The notes beneath the pieces are model-generated. The model had not been told where the DNA came from. It saw nothing but the letters and a program-made list of their open reading frames with translations, and made no database searches. Positions 38,913 to 47,032 of a stretch of DNA of 64,000 bases are shown one piece after another (the stretch's first letter is position 1; each line of letters begins with the position of its first letter). A program made the translations under genes and the position numbers. The stretch is from CAZTQN01 sp964615765 (lineage in GTDB: Bacteria; Planctomycetota; Phycisphaerae; Phycisphaerales; UBA1924), in contig CAZTQN010000013.1 of assembly GCA_964615765.1 (NCBI GenBank), positions 1-64,000 on the forward strand. Direction: 5' to 3'.

Positions 38913-39347
38913 ATGGGTATCGCCGTCGGGTCAATGGCGTTCATCGCGGCACTCGCGATCGCGCTGGTCATCGCCGGCGTGTTCGCCGCGCCGATCCTCA
39001 TGATCGCCAGCAAGCTCGTCCTGCGCAACGCCCTCCCCTTCGGGCAGTCCTTCCTCATCGCCATCGCCTGCTTCATCGCCGGGGCCGCCATCACCTGGCC
39101 CATCCATGCCGGCGTCGGCGACATCCCCGAAGGCAAGTTCCTCGCAAACGCAATGGGCTGGCTGATCTCCTTCGGCGTCATGACGGCCCTGGTCGACAAG
39201 GCCACCTCCGCCGGCCTGACCCGCTCCGCCACCGTCGCCGCACTCAACTTCGTCATCTACATGTGCGTCTGGCTCGTCGTCACGCTCGCGCTGATGGGCA
39301 CGATCATGGCCATCTTCGCCGGCCTCGGCGGACCTAATCCCGGCTGA
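38913..39347 (+). CDS. Small integral membrane protein, unknown function
   Basis: The 144-residue product has about four hydrophobic segments (4-32, 45-65, 78-98, 112-138). A strong AAGGAGG ribosome-binding sequence precedes the ATG. No family is recognised. Its TGA stop abuts the stop of the convergent gene, sharing the palindrome TGATCA at 39345-39350. Confidence 0.7.
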   Translation: MGIAVGSMAFIAALAIALVIAGVFAAPILMIASKLVLRNALPFGQSFLIAIACFIAGAAITWPIHAGVGDIPEGKFLANAMGWLISFGVMTALVDKATSAGLTRSATVAALNFVIYMCVWLVVTLALMGTIMAIFAGLGGPNPG

Positions 39348-40820
39348 TCACGCCCGAGCCGCCGCCGAGCGCACGCACCGCCGGATCTCCGCCGCGCACA
39401 GCACATACAGCACCAGCATGCACGCCAGCGGGATCGGCATGTCCCGCAGCAGCCCCGTCTGCGACGCCTTCGGGATCGCCAAGGCGATCGGCATCCCCAC
39501 CGCGACCAGCAGCCCGCCGCCCGTCGGCAGCGCCAACGTCGACCGCTGCATGCTCGCGAAGATCACCGCCGCCGCCGCCGGATAGAGCAGCACCAGGTAA
39601 TGCCGGTGACACATCGGCACCGCGGCGAGCATCACGCAGCACAGCATCCCCGTCCGCAGCATCATCACGATGCCCGGCTCGCCCAGGTTCACCTCGCCCG
39701 CGCCGCTCACTCCATCCTTGCGCCCGCCCCCCAGTCGCAGCCCGCGCCCGACCAGAACCGCCCCCGCCAGCAGCGCCAGCGAGCACGCCACGTGCACGCC
39801 CTTGATCCACCCGGCGATCTCCGTCGGCCGCTCGCCCCGCGGCGTGCCGATGTTCGTCAGGTTGTGCAGCACCCCCTGAATCGCCCCGTTGTCCGTGTTC
39901 TCCGGCCCGGCGCCCGCCTGCAGCGACGGCGCGTCCGTCAGCCCGAGCCCCGCCAAGAGCACGCCCTCCATGAACGTCCACGTGTGCTCGACCGCCTTGC
40001 TCGGCCCGTAAACCACCACCGGCAAGGCCGCCATGCACGCCAGCCCGCACGCGATGTACCCCATCATCGCGCGCCGATCCAGCCGCGCCAGCAGGTAGAA
40101 CACAAACACGCCGGGAAACACTTTCAAGCACGCCGCCAGCGCCCACGCCGCCCCGCCCCAGGCCCGCTTCCCGCGTGAGAACCGATCCACGCCCAGACAA
40201 ATCAACGCGAGCAGCAGGATGTTCACCTGCCCCCGGCTGAGCGTCGACAGCGCGTCCGGCAGCACCGCGATCGTCGGCCAGAACCGCACGTTCCACCACC
40301 CGCCCGACGCCGGCGTGATCGACCGCACCTCCGCCCGCTCCGCCGAGCGCTCCAGCGCCCCGCACATCCAGCGCACGCTCAGCACCAGACACCCGATGCT
40401 CAGCGCATACCAGATCGCCACCGACACCGGATACGGCAAGTACCCCGCGGGCGCGTACCACAGGTCCGCGTCCTTCGCCGGCGGCAGCGGCTCCGGCGGC
40501 GGCGCGTGCGCCAGCGGCGTCAAGAACACCGCCATCCCCGGCGGGTACAGATAAAACCACCCGTTCTCGTCCGACACCGCGTACGGGTCCTGCCCCTCGC
40601 GCACGGCCCACCCGGCCCGGAAGAACACGCCCGCGTCCGTCCGCCGCCGATCACTGAACGCCGAGCGGTCCACCACCACCCACCCGATCACGATCGCCGC
40701 GATCGCCAGCGCGACAAACGCGCCCTTCTCCCACGACGGCGCAATACCAACGCCGGGCAGTCCGCCCTTGAGTTTGCCGCCACGACCGCTCTGCCCGCCA
40801 TCATTTGCGTCTGTTGACAA
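39348..40820 (-). CDS. GT87-like (DUF2029) polytopic glycosyltransferase
   Basis: The 490-residue membrane protein has about ten hydrophobic segments. It carries motifs typical of GT87/DUF2029 mannosyltransferases: RRTDAGVFFRAGWAVREGQDPY with the acidic residue early after the first segment, YLYPPGMAVFLTPLAH, SRGQVNILLLALICLG and ACLKVFPGVFVFYLLARLD. Those enzymes use polyprenyl-phosphate sugar donors. The start is uncertain. TTG 40820 is proposed because the open frame further upstream (to 40910) reads only as Gly/Arg low complexity over a C-rich tract. The nearest start candidate inside the protein is later. Confidence 0.8.
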   Translation of the reverse strand: MSTDANDGGQSGRGGKLKGGLPGVGIAPSWEKGAFVALAIAAIVIGWVVVDRSAFSDRRRTDAGVFFRAGWAVREGQDPYAVSDENGWFYLYPPGMAVFLTPLAHAPPPEPLPPAKDADLWYAPAGYLPYPVSVAIWYALSIGCLVLSVRWMCGALERSAERAEVRSITPASGGWWNVRFWPTIAVLPDALSTLSRGQVNILLLALICLGVDRFSRGKRAWGGAAWALAACLKVFPGVFVFYLLARLDRRAMMGYIACGLACMAALPVVVYGPSKAVEHTWTFMEGVLLAGLGLTDAPSLQAGAGPENTDNGAIQGVLHNLTNIGTPRGERPTEIAGWIKGVHVACSLALLAGAVLVGRGLRLGGGRKDGVSGAGEVNLGEPGIVMMLRTGMLCCVMLAAVPMCHRHYLVLLYPAAAAVIFASMQRSTLALPTGGGLLVAVGMPIALAIPKASQTGLLRDMPIPLACMLVLYVLCAAEIRRCVRSAAARA

Positions 40821-40828
40821 GGGCGCGA

Positions 40829-40906
40829 GTATACCGCCGCGTCCCCGCGCCCAATCCCCGCGTCCCCCCGTCCCCCGCTCCCCGCGTCCCCCCCTCCCGT
40901 CCTCCC
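40829..40906. repeat. Low-complexity C-rich tract
   Basis: The interval is a run of C/T-rich sequence with recurrent CCCCGCGTCCCC units (for example 40856-40869 and 40880-40892), lying between dps and the GT87-like gene on the same strand. On the minus strand it is G-rich with several runs of four or more G, so it could form a G-quadruplex in the transcript. Confidence 0.5.
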
Positions 40907-41389
40907 TCACCGACCCGCGTGCGATTCAACAAACCACAGCCGCTTGTCGACCGCGCGGGAGATCTCTGTGCAGATGTCCGCGCTGCCCTGGTCGCCCAGC
41001 CGGGCGCACTCGTCGATCGCCTTCCGCATCGCCGCCCCGAACGTCGCGAGCGCCGCGCTCAGCGCCTGCACGTGCGCGGCTCCATCCACCGCGTCCAGCG
41101 GATACTCCGCCAGCGTCGACCGCTTGGCGACCTCCCGGGCCGTCCCGACCGCCGCTCCCCCCAACTGCGCGATCCGCTCGGCGAGCAGATCCGCGAACTC
41201 GTCCGCCTCGCCCGCCGCTTCGTCGAACAGTTCATGCAGCATCAAGAACGTCGGCCCGCGCACCGTCCAATGGGCCTGCTTGGCCTGCGTGTACAGATCC
41301 ACCGCGTCGGCGAGCCGGGCCGAGAACAGCGCAATGACCGCGTCCCGCGTCCCGCCGGGCAGATCGTTCCTGGTCGCAAACTTCGCCAT
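40907..41389 (-). CDS. dps: Dps-family DNA-binding ferritin
   Basis: The 160-residue product carries the Dps ferroxidase ligands with canonical spacing: H40, H52 (12 later), D67 (15 later) and E71, within QAKQAHWTVRGPTFLMLHEL and DEFADLLAERIAQLGG. Dps proteins assemble as dodecamers that store iron and protect DNA during starvation or oxidative stress. ATG 41389 is preceded by GGAAGGTGGG-like sequence on the minus strand. The open frame further upstream includes the tRNA-Ser region and is not coding. Confidence 0.93.
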   Translation of the reverse strand: MAKFATRNDLPGGTRDAVIALFSARLADAVDLYTQAKQAHWTVRGPTFLMLHELFDEAAGEADEFADLLAERIAQLGGAAVGTAREVAKRSTLAEYPLDAVDGAAHVQALSAALATFGAAMRKAIDECARLGDQGSADICTEISRAVDKRLWFVESHAGR

Positions 41390-41458
41390 GGTTCCCACCT
41401 TCCGTACCCGCCCGCCCCTGCCCCGCCCGTCCACCGCCCGTCCCCCCCGCCCGGCTCG

Positions 41459-41487
41459 TTGACCGGCGCAACCGGCCGTCCAATCAT
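41459..41487 (+). promoter_or_regulatory. Putative promoter of tRNA-Ser
   Basis: TTGACC at 41459-41464 and AATCAT at 41482-41487 are separated by 17 bases and stand about 25 bases before the mature tRNA-Ser 5' end. The -35 matches five of six consensus bases, the -10 four of six. Confidence 0.45.
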
Positions 41488-41511
41488 TGGCCTGAGCCGC
41501 GATCACTTCAC

Positions 41512-41598
41512 GGAGAGGTGCCAGAGCGGTTGAATGGGCTGGTCTCGAAAACCAGAATACGGCTTGCCGTATCGGGAGTTCGAATCTCCCCCTCTCCG
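41512..41598 (+). tRNA. tRNA-Ser(CGA)
   Basis: The 87-base class II tRNA has the acceptor stem GGAGAGG paired with CCTCTCC. The anticodon stem-loop CTGGT-CTCGAAA-ACCAG has anticodon CGA for UCG. A long variable arm (ATACGGC-TT-GCCGTAT) and T-arm GGGAG-TTCGAAT-CTCCC follow. The discriminator base is G and CCA is not encoded. Confidence 0.95.
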
Positions 41599-41712
41599 CT
41601 TTCTTCTTCGCCCCGCGCGTTGCCTTCATCGCACGCGATGGCGTGATCAACGAATCACGTCATCGCACGATGCCGCGATCCCGCGCGCTTCACCGCGCCT
41701 CACACCCCCGCC

Positions 41713-42084
41713 TCACACCCCCGCCTCATCCTCCCCGCAGTACACAGCCCCGGACGTCGCTGTCTCCCACAGCTCGACCTTGCACAGCCCCGGCAGCGTC
41801 GGCTTCAGCCGGCGCCACAGCCACACGCTGATCCCTTCCGACGTCGAGATCCCCATCCCCTCGATCTCATTGAGATACGCGTGATCGAGCTGCGCGATCA
41901 GCGGATCGCACGCGCGCCGGATCTCATCAAAGTCCATCACCCAGCCCGTCTTCGCGTCCACCCGCCCGCGCACGTGCACGCGCAGCCGGTACGAATGCCC
42001 GTGCAGCCGCCGGCACTTGTGCCCTTCCGGCAGGTGGTCCAGCCGGTGGGCCGCCTCGAACTTGAACTCCTTGAAGATCTCCAC
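41713..42084 (-). CDS. queD: 6-carboxytetrahydropterin synthase (QueD-like)
   Basis: The 123-residue protein is of the PTPS/QueD family: zinc ligands H13, H28 and H30, the catalytic C24 in HKCRRLHGHSY, and the motifs WVMDFDEIR, LDHAYLNEI and TSEGISVWLW, ending LWETATSGAVYCG. These match QueD rather than eukaryotic PTPS (Cys in the CxxxHGH context). QueD makes 6-carboxy-5,6,7,8-tetrahydropterin in the queuosine pathway. A 13-base tandem duplication (GGCGGGGGTGTGA on the coding strand) spans the stop codon, so the stop is duplicated. No other queuosine genes are nearby. Confidence 0.93.
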   Translation of the reverse strand: MEIFKEFKFEAAHRLDHLPEGHKCRRLHGHSYRLRVHVRGRVDAKTGWVMDFDEIRRACDPLIAQLDHAYLNEIEGMGISTSEGISVWLWRRLKPTLPGLCKVELWETATSGAVYCGEDEAGV

Positions 42085-42203
42085 AGTGCTCGGGCTCCAA
42101 ACGTCCCAATCGTGCCGCGACGTCGCAACCGCCGCCCTGCAAAATAGTAGGATCGAAGCCCCCCGCGCCCGCTACCGTTCCGGTATTCCCCCGGAGCCTG
42201 ACC

Positions 42204-42776
42204 ATGTCCACCGCCAGCGTCGTCGTCGTGTATCACTCGGGTTACGGCAAGACGAAAGTCCAGGCCGAGCACGTCCTCAAAGGCCTCGCCGGCGTTCAAG
42301 GCGTGCAGGCACGCCTGCTCTCGGTTGACGAAGCCCTCGCCGACGCCGCCCCGCTTCACGCCGCCGACGCCATCGTCTTCGGCTGCCCGACCTACATGGG
42401 CTCCGTCACCGCCAAAATGAAGTCGCTCTTCGAAGTCCACTCCAAGACCTGGGCCGCTCAGGGCTGGAAGGACAAGCTCGCCGCCGGCTTCACCAACTCC
42501 CAGGGGCCCAGCGGCGACAAGCTCAACACGCTGACCGACCTGTTCCTCAACGCGATGCAGCACGGCATGGTCTGGATCGGCAACGCCGGCCTCCCCGGCG
42601 CTGAGAACACCGCCGGCACCGACCGCGAACTCAACCGTCTCTCCTCCTACGCCGGGGCCATGGCCCAATCGCCCCACGGCAGCCAGCAGCCCGTCGCCGC
42701 CGACCTCTACACCGCCGAGCGTTTCGGTCGCCGCATCGGCGAAGTCGCGCTCCGCTGGGTCCGCGGCCGCGGCTGA
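42204..42776 (+). CDS. Flavodoxin-like NAD(P)H-quinone oxidoreductase (WrbA-like)
   Basis: The 190-residue product has the flavodoxin fold pattern: VVVVYHSGYGKTKVQAEHVL as the FMN phosphate loop near 6-25, DAIVFGCPTYMGSVTAKMKS near 55-74, AAGFTNSQGPSGDK and a last strand ending LRWVRG. The spacing fits WrbA-type quinone reductases, though it is shorter at the end than E. coli WrbA (198 residues). It is expected to bind FMN and reduce quinones with NAD(P)H. Divergent to queD with a 119-base gap. Confidence 0.85.
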   Translation: MSTASVVVVYHSGYGKTKVQAEHVLKGLAGVQGVQARLLSVDEALADAAPLHAADAIVFGCPTYMGSVTAKMKSLFEVHSKTWAAQGWKDKLAAGFTNSQGPSGDKLNTLTDLFLNAMQHGMVWIGNAGLPGAENTAGTDRELNRLSSYAGAMAQSPHGSQQPVAADLYTAERFGRRIGEVALRWVRGRG

Positions 42777-42856
42777 CACCCACGCCTTTCCCATCCGCTG
42801 AACCCCCCGGGCCCGGCCCCCGCTCGTCCACGGCTCGCATCCGCCTCGGAGACCAC

Positions 42857-44488
42857 ATGCCGCGCACGTCCCGCTCGCATCGGCTCCTCGCGCCCGCCCC
42901 GCGCCCGCTCCGCGCCGCGATCGCCCTCACGCTCACACTCGCGCTCGGCCTGCTCTGCCCGTCCTTTGCCCACGCCGAGCAGCCGACCTTCGGCCGCCCC
43001 AAGCCCAAGAACCCGCCGCCGGAGCGCGTCGACCAGCCCCTCGGCCCCGACGGCCCCCGCCCGGCCCGCATCCCGCCCGAGCAGGACTGGCGCGACGATG
43101 ACCCGCCCCGCCTCCAGCCCGAGCCCACCGCCGACCCCGGCAAGGTCTTCCTCTGGAAGACCGACGACGGCACCCGTTACTCCTGGTCGCTCCCCTTCGA
43201 CTTCAACCCCAACGAACCGTACGACCTGGTCGTCCTCCTCCACCCCGCACGTATGGACTTCCGCTGGGGCTTCTCCGCCCACCGGCGCGAAAAGAACGGC
43301 TTCCGTCCCAACGACGTCGTCGTGAGCATCGACGGCATGGGCGGCGACCTCCGCCGCCCCAACCAGCGCTTCTTCACCGTCTCCAAGGAAGCCGCCATCC
43401 GCTTCCGCGACATCATGCTCGAACTCTCGCGCGTCTTCGGGCCGCGACATCTGTACCTCTACGGCTCGGGCGCCGCGCCCGAGTCCGGCGCGGGCGGCAC
43501 CTTCGCCCTCGCCTTCGCCGCCGAGTTTCCCGCGCTCGCCGACGGCGTGCTCGTCCACGCCGCCAGCCCCGCGCCCGACACCGTCGCCGCCTCCTCCACG
43601 CCCATCGTCTTCCTGCAAGGCGCCAAGGACAGCTTCCACCCGCTCCGGCACAGCCTCGACGCCCTCGCCGCGTACCGCGAAGAAGGCCACCAGTCCGTCC
43701 GCCTGCGCGTGCTCCGCGAGTACAACGACTTCCCGAACCCCGTTCGCGCCGACGAGTGCCTGCACTACCTGCAAGCCATGGCCGCCACCGAGCCCGCCGA
43801 CGTGCTCGCCCATGTCGAACGGATGCTGGCCCCCAAGCTGCTGGACGAGTTCAACTACGCCGCACCCGTCTGGTACTCCGGCGCGTACGCCGCGCTCGGG
43901 CGCCTGCTCGGCTCGGCCGCCAACCCGCTGACCGACGTCCCCGAAGCCCTCGCCGCCCGCGCCGCCCAACTCCAGGACGCCATCGACGCCGAGGCCCAGG
44001 CCCACGTCGACGCGCTCCGCCCGCTCCTGCAGACCGAGACCGGCGCCGGCCTCGCCCTCGACGGCGGGCCCTGGCTCGGCTATCTCCTGGCCTTCCGCGA
44101 TGACTTCGCCGGCGTGCCCAGCACCGAGGCCCTCGCCGCCACCCTCGGCCTCGACGCCCTCATCACCGAACACGCCGCCCGCGCCCGCGACATCATCGAC
44201 GCCTTCGACCAGGGCGACGCGATCGCGGAGTCCGAACTCTTCGCCCGCATCGTCGAAACACTCCCCCACGCCTATCTCTTCGAAGCCCTCCCCATCGAAC
44301 TCGTCGGCTGGACTCGGGCGGCTATGCGCAAAGCCGACGAACTCGGCCTCGCCGAACGCCACACCCGCGACTACGAGTACGTGCAGCTCTGGGAACGCGG
44401 CTGGCGCGACGGCCTGAGCGCCTACGAACGCCGGTGGCGCCTCTGGTCCGGCCCGCCCGCCGCCAAAGCCACGCCCGAGACGCCGTAA
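42857..44488 (+). CDS. Exported alpha/beta-hydrolase-like protein, function unknown
   Basis: The 543-residue product has an N-terminal Arg-rich stretch and signal peptide (hydrophobic 20-40), a Pro-rich linker (45-90), then a hydrolase-like core (YDLVVLLHPARMDFRWGF, VVVSIDGMGGDLRRP, HLYLYGSGAAPESGAGGTFA, TPIVFLQGAKDSFHPL). The order resembles alpha/beta-hydrolases or esterase-like proteins, but the nucleophile elbow reads YGSGAAPESGAG rather than the clear GxSxG, so activity is uncertain. The second half (about 290-520) is helical with no recognised motif. It may be a periplasmic enzyme or a structural homologue. Confidence 0.6.
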   Translation: MPRTSRSHRLLAPAPRPLRAAIALTLTLALGLLCPSFAHAEQPTFGRPKPKNPPPERVDQPLGPDGPRPARIPPEQDWRDDDPPRLQPEPTADPGKVFLWKTDDGTRYSWSLPFDFNPNEPYDLVVLLHPARMDFRWGFSAHRREKNGFRPNDVVVSIDGMGGDLRRPNQRFFTVSKEAAIRFRDIMLELSRVFGPRHLYLYGSGAAPESGAGGTFALAFAAEFPALADGVLVHAASPAPDTVAASSTPIVFLQGAKDSFHPLRHSLDALAAYREEGHQSVRLRVLREYNDFPNPVRADECLHYLQAMAATEPADVLAHVERMLAPKLLDEFNYAAPVWYSGAYAALGRLLGSAANPLTDVPEALAARAAQLQDAIDAEAQAHVDALRPLLQTETGAGLALDGGPWLGYLLAFRDDFAGVPSTEALAATLGLDALITEHAARARDIIDAFDQGDAIAESELFARIVETLPHAYLFEALPIELVGWTRAAMRKADELGLAERHTRDYEYVQLWERGWRDGLSAYERRWRLWSGPPAAKATPETP

Positions 44489-44571
44489 CGCCCGAGATCA
44501 GCCGCTGATCAAGTTGTGGACCACCCCCACGCCGCCCAACCGCCGCGCCGCGGCGGCTCGTCTGGTTGAAA

Positions 44572-44645
44572 TGGGCCTGGAAGGAGTTGAACCTTCGACC
44601 TCACCCTTATCAGGGGTGCGCTCTAGCCACCTGAGCTACAAGCCC
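44572..44645 (-). tRNA. tRNA-Ile(GAT)
   Basis: The 74-base tRNA on the minus strand has acceptor GGGCTTG paired with CAGGCCC (one G-T wobble), D-arm AGCTCAGGTGGCTAGAGCG, anticodon stem CACCC and GGGTG around CTGATAA (anticodon GAT), and T-arm with GGTTCAACTCC. The discriminator is A. CCA is not encoded. Confidence 0.95.
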
Positions 44646-44673
44646 GTGGGCCGGTTCTCGGCCACAGGAGCCC

Positions 44674-44702
44674 ACTATACGCCGCTCGCCCCGCCGCGTG
44701 AA
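44674..44702 (-). promoter_or_regulatory. Putative promoter of tRNA-Ile
   Basis: On the minus strand, TTCACG (44702-44697) and TATAGT (44679-44674) are separated by 17 bases. The -10 matches five of six and the -35 four of six consensus bases. The -10 ends 28 bases before the mature tRNA. Confidence 0.5.
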
Positions 44703-44921
44703 GTCTCCGCCCGCCCGCCCGTGATCTCCGTGCAAATCCCGCCCCGTTCGCCCGAGAACGCCGTGCATCCAGCAAAGGTCGGGGGGATGACCGCACGAAT
44801 CACCCACCTGGCCCCGACCGTCACCGAGCGGTACCAACCACGCCCCCCACCAAACGGCCGATGATTGCTCCGGTTCGCGTGACGTGTTCCAGGATCGAAC
44901 AGCGGAACGTGAGGTGTAATC

Positions 44922-45521
44922 GTGCGGTGCGGGTCGGGCCGGACAACTCGGCGTGGGCGTGCGTTCACGCTCATCGAACTGGTGATCGTCGTGGTCATCA
45001 TCGGGGTCGTTGCGGCGATCGCCGTCCCGCGCTTCGGGCAGGCCGCCGCCAACTCCCAGTCCGCCGCCGTCCTCGCCACCACCCGCCAGTTCCAGACCGC
45101 CCTCGACCACTACTTCGAGGAGCACCGCCAGCGCTCCGTCCTGGTCAATCCCGACGGCACCCGCACCAGCGACCCCGAACGCCTGCTCGCCCGCCTGCTG
45201 CAAACCACCGGCGAGGACGGCTCGCTCGGCGGGCCGCTCGGGCCCTATCTCCGCACCGTTCCCATCAACCCCCTCAACCGCCTGAGCACGATCCGCATCG
45301 GCGGGGCCGCCGGCGGGTCCGAGACGCACGGCTGGCGCTACACCGCGTCCAGCAACGTCGTCAGCCCCGACGACGGCCGCGGGTTCAACATCTGGAAGCG
45401 GGCCGCCTCCACAACCGCCGGCCTCGGCGGGGCCGATCAGGCCGACGCCGCCGACGCGGGCAACCCCTTCTCACAGTTCTCTGAGCCGGCCAAGGGCGAG
45501 ATTGACTTGTTCAAGCCCTAA
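44922..45521 (+). CDS. Type II secretion/type IV pilus-like pseudopilin (GspG-like)
   Basis: The 199-residue product begins with a basic leader, then AFTLIELVIVVVIIGVVAAI, the prepilin signature. Cleavage is expected after A14, leaving F15 as residue 1 and E19 as the conserved Glu at position 5. Ala at position -1 in place of Gly is common in planctomycete prepilins. The remainder (LATTRQFQTALDHYFEEHRQ and PINPLNRLSTIRIGG, then WRYTASSNVVSP) looks like the GspG/pseudopilin globular domain. GTG 44922 is the start. No prepilin peptidase or Gsp core gene is adjacent. Confidence 0.88.
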   Translation: MRCGSGRTTRRGRAFTLIELVIVVVIIGVVAAIAVPRFGQAAANSQSAAVLATTRQFQTALDHYFEEHRQRSVLVNPDGTRTSDPERLLARLLQTTGEDGSLGGPLGPYLRTVPINPLNRLSTIRIGGAAGGSETHGWRYTASSNVVSPDDGRGFNIWKRAASTTAGLGGADQADAADAGNPFSQFSEPAKGEIDLFKP

Positions 45522-45540
45522 GCGGCCGGAAACAGCGTGA

Positions 45541-45566
45541 AAAAAAGTTCTCGGGTCGTCCGAGAA
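45541..45566 (-). terminator. Leftward intrinsic terminator downstream of pseudopilin
   Basis: On the minus strand a seven-base stem (TTCTCGG, 45566-45560, with CCGAGAA, 45554-45548) around a five-base loop is followed by C and a run of T (45546-45541). It faces away from the rightward genes, so it cannot terminate the pseudopilin transcript and implies a leftward transcript in this gap. Confidence 0.6.
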
Positions 45567-45573
45567 AGTCAAA

Positions 45574-45728
45574 GTGCCGCCCCCGGCATGACGATGAACC
45601 CCTGCCGAGGTTTGCGGACCTGCGCCTCGGCGGGCGGAAACCCTGGCGCGGAGCGCTGGGCACCGTCTGACCTCTGCCTCGTCTCGTCCCCGGAACAAGG
45701 GACAGACAGGCGCGCGGAGCGCGCTGGA
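45574..45728 (-). ncRNA. Candidate structured noncoding RNA between pseudopilin and bactofilin
   Basis: Three hairpins are packed in this gap. The first is GCCGAGG (45604-45610) with CCTCGGC (45625-45631). The second is a 13-base stem with two single bulged C bases (GCCT, GTCT and GTCCC at 45676-45690, with GGGAC, AGAC and AGGC at 45699-45711). The third is GCGCGC (45710-45715) with GCGCGC (45719-45724). The region ends at the leftward terminator. A GAATAT-like element on the minus strand near 45735-45740 could be its -10. I cannot match it to 6S, SRP or another known class. Confidence 0.4.
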
Positions 45729-45817
45729 CCATCCCATATTCGACACCCGACCGGCCCGGCCAGACACGCCCGGCCGCGGACATCCGTCTCGCACCAATCC
45801 GTTTGGAAGGACCAGCC

Positions 45818-46330
45818 ATGCCCGAACCGACCCGCACGACCACCGTCATCGGCCCTGACACCCACATCAAGGGGGAGATGGTCTTCGACTCCACGGCCCG
45901 CATCCTGGGCACGTTCGAGGGCAAGATCATCGCCAAGGGCGAAGTCCAGATCGGCGACGGGGCCGCCTGCAAGGCCAGCGTCGAAGGCGTCAACGTGATC
46001 GTTGACGGGCTGGTCGAGGGCGACGTGCTCGCCCGCGAGCGCGTGCAACTGAACCAGAAGGCGCGGATCATCGGCGACGTGGTCGCCAACACGCTGGTCG
46101 TCGCCGAGGGCGCCTCGTTTGTCGGCAACGTCCGCGTCGGCGCGGACGCGGTGAAGAACGCCGGCAACCGCCCGCGTCCGGCCCCGGGCCAGCCCGCGGC
46201 TCAGGTGCAGGCCGTGACCGCCAAGACCACCGAACTCGACGCCACCCTGGCCGGGCTGGAAGCCCGCCTGTCCGGCATCAGCCGTCGTCCCGCCGAGGCC
46301 ACCAACGGGCTCGGCCACGACGGGATGTAA
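45818..46330 (+). CDS. Bactofilin (polymer-forming cytoskeletal protein)
   Basis: The 170-residue product carries the beta-helix core of bactofilins. Repeats of short turns with Gly/Asp corners are seen in TVIGPDTHIKGEMVFDSTAR, LGTFEGKIIAKGEVQIGDGA, GDVLARERVQLNQKARIIGD and VANTLVVAEGASFVGNVRVG. An Ala/Pro-rich tail follows (about 120-170). Bactofilins form filaments involved in cell shape, stalk or pole organisation. The ATG at 45818 lies behind GGAAGGA. The next gene is a second, zinc-ribbon bactofilin. Confidence 0.9.
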   Translation: MPEPTRTTTVIGPDTHIKGEMVFDSTARILGTFEGKIIAKGEVQIGDGAACKASVEGVNVIVDGLVEGDVLARERVQLNQKARIIGDVVANTLVVAEGASFVGNVRVGADAVKNAGNRPRPAPGQPAAQVQAVTAKTTELDATLAGLEARLSGISRRPAEATNGLGHDGM

Positions 46331-46402
46331 CTCGCCCGCAGGACGCCCCTGCCCCGGCGCCGTCATCGCACGGCGCCGGCGTCTCGCGCGAGCGCGTGCG
46401 CC

Positions 46403-47029
46403 ATGGCCACCCGCGGCACACCTCCGCCCCGCACCGTCGAGTGCTATCACTGCCGACGCGGCTTCGACGTGCCCGCGTCGGCGATGTCCATCTCCTGCCC
46501 GTGGTGCTACAAACGCGTCACGCTGGACGACCTGGTCGTCCGCGACACCTGCTGGACCTCGCGCATCCAGACCTGCGGCCGCATCGTCGTTGAACGACGG
46601 GCCACGCTCGTCGCCTCGCACATCGAAGCCCGCACCGGCATGACGATCCTCGGCGTGGTCGAGGGCAGCCTGCTCTCGGGCGGGCCGGTCGTGATCGGGC
46701 CCAAGGCCCACGTGAAGGGCGACCTGGAAGCCCCGAGCGTCGACATCGCCGACGGCGCGTCGATCGAGGGCGGCTTCTTCAAGATCACCTCGCCACGCCC
46801 GACCCCCGGGGCCAAGTCGGCCGGGTTCATCAGGCCGCCCACGCCCGGGCTCACAACGCCTGCGACGCCCGCGACGGGTGCGCCGGGTCAGTCCGGGTCG
46901 GTGGTGATTCCGGAACGGCGCGACGGCGCATCGCGGCCCGCGGGAGCCGCGGGCCCCGCCGGACCGGGCGAACTGCGCGCCACGGTCCGGGTGCCGGATT
47001 GGATCAAGCGTCGTCTGCGGACGACCTGA
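46403..47029 (+). CDS. Bactofilin-like protein with N-terminal zinc ribbon
   Basis: The 208-residue product starts with two CxxC pairs (C14/C17 in VECYHCRRG and C32/C35 in SISCPWCYKR), spaced as a small zinc ribbon. Residues 45-130 follow the bactofilin beta-helix pattern (CGRIVVERRATLVASHIEAR, ILGVVEGSLLSGGPVVIGPK, VKGDLEAPSVDIADGASIEG). A Pro/Gly/Ala-rich linker ends in a basic RVPDWIKRRLRTT. It lies 72 bases after the canonical bactofilin. The ribbon could bind a partner or nucleic acid at the filament. I do not know a named family for this fusion. Confidence 0.75.
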   Translation: MATRGTPPPRTVECYHCRRGFDVPASAMSISCPWCYKRVTLDDLVVRDTCWTSRIQTCGRIVVERRATLVASHIEARTGMTILGVVEGSLLSGGPVVIGPKAHVKGDLEAPSVDIADGASIEGGFFKITSPRPTPGAKSAGFIRPPTPGLTTPATPATGAPGQSGSVVIPERRDGASRPAGAAGPAGPGELRATVRVPDWIKRRLRTT

Positions 47030-47032
47030 GGC

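Noticed and set aside
41699..41725. A 13-base tandem duplication at the queD stop codon as a regulatory repeat
   Set aside because: It is a single duplication with no further copies, most simply explained by replication slippage. It is noted in the queD entry.
45541..45728. Assignment of the structured gap as 6S or SRP RNA
   Set aside because: I tested the stem layout by eye. The molecule does not close end to end as 6S does, and the SRP tetraloop and conserved GGAAG/AGCAG internal loop are absent.
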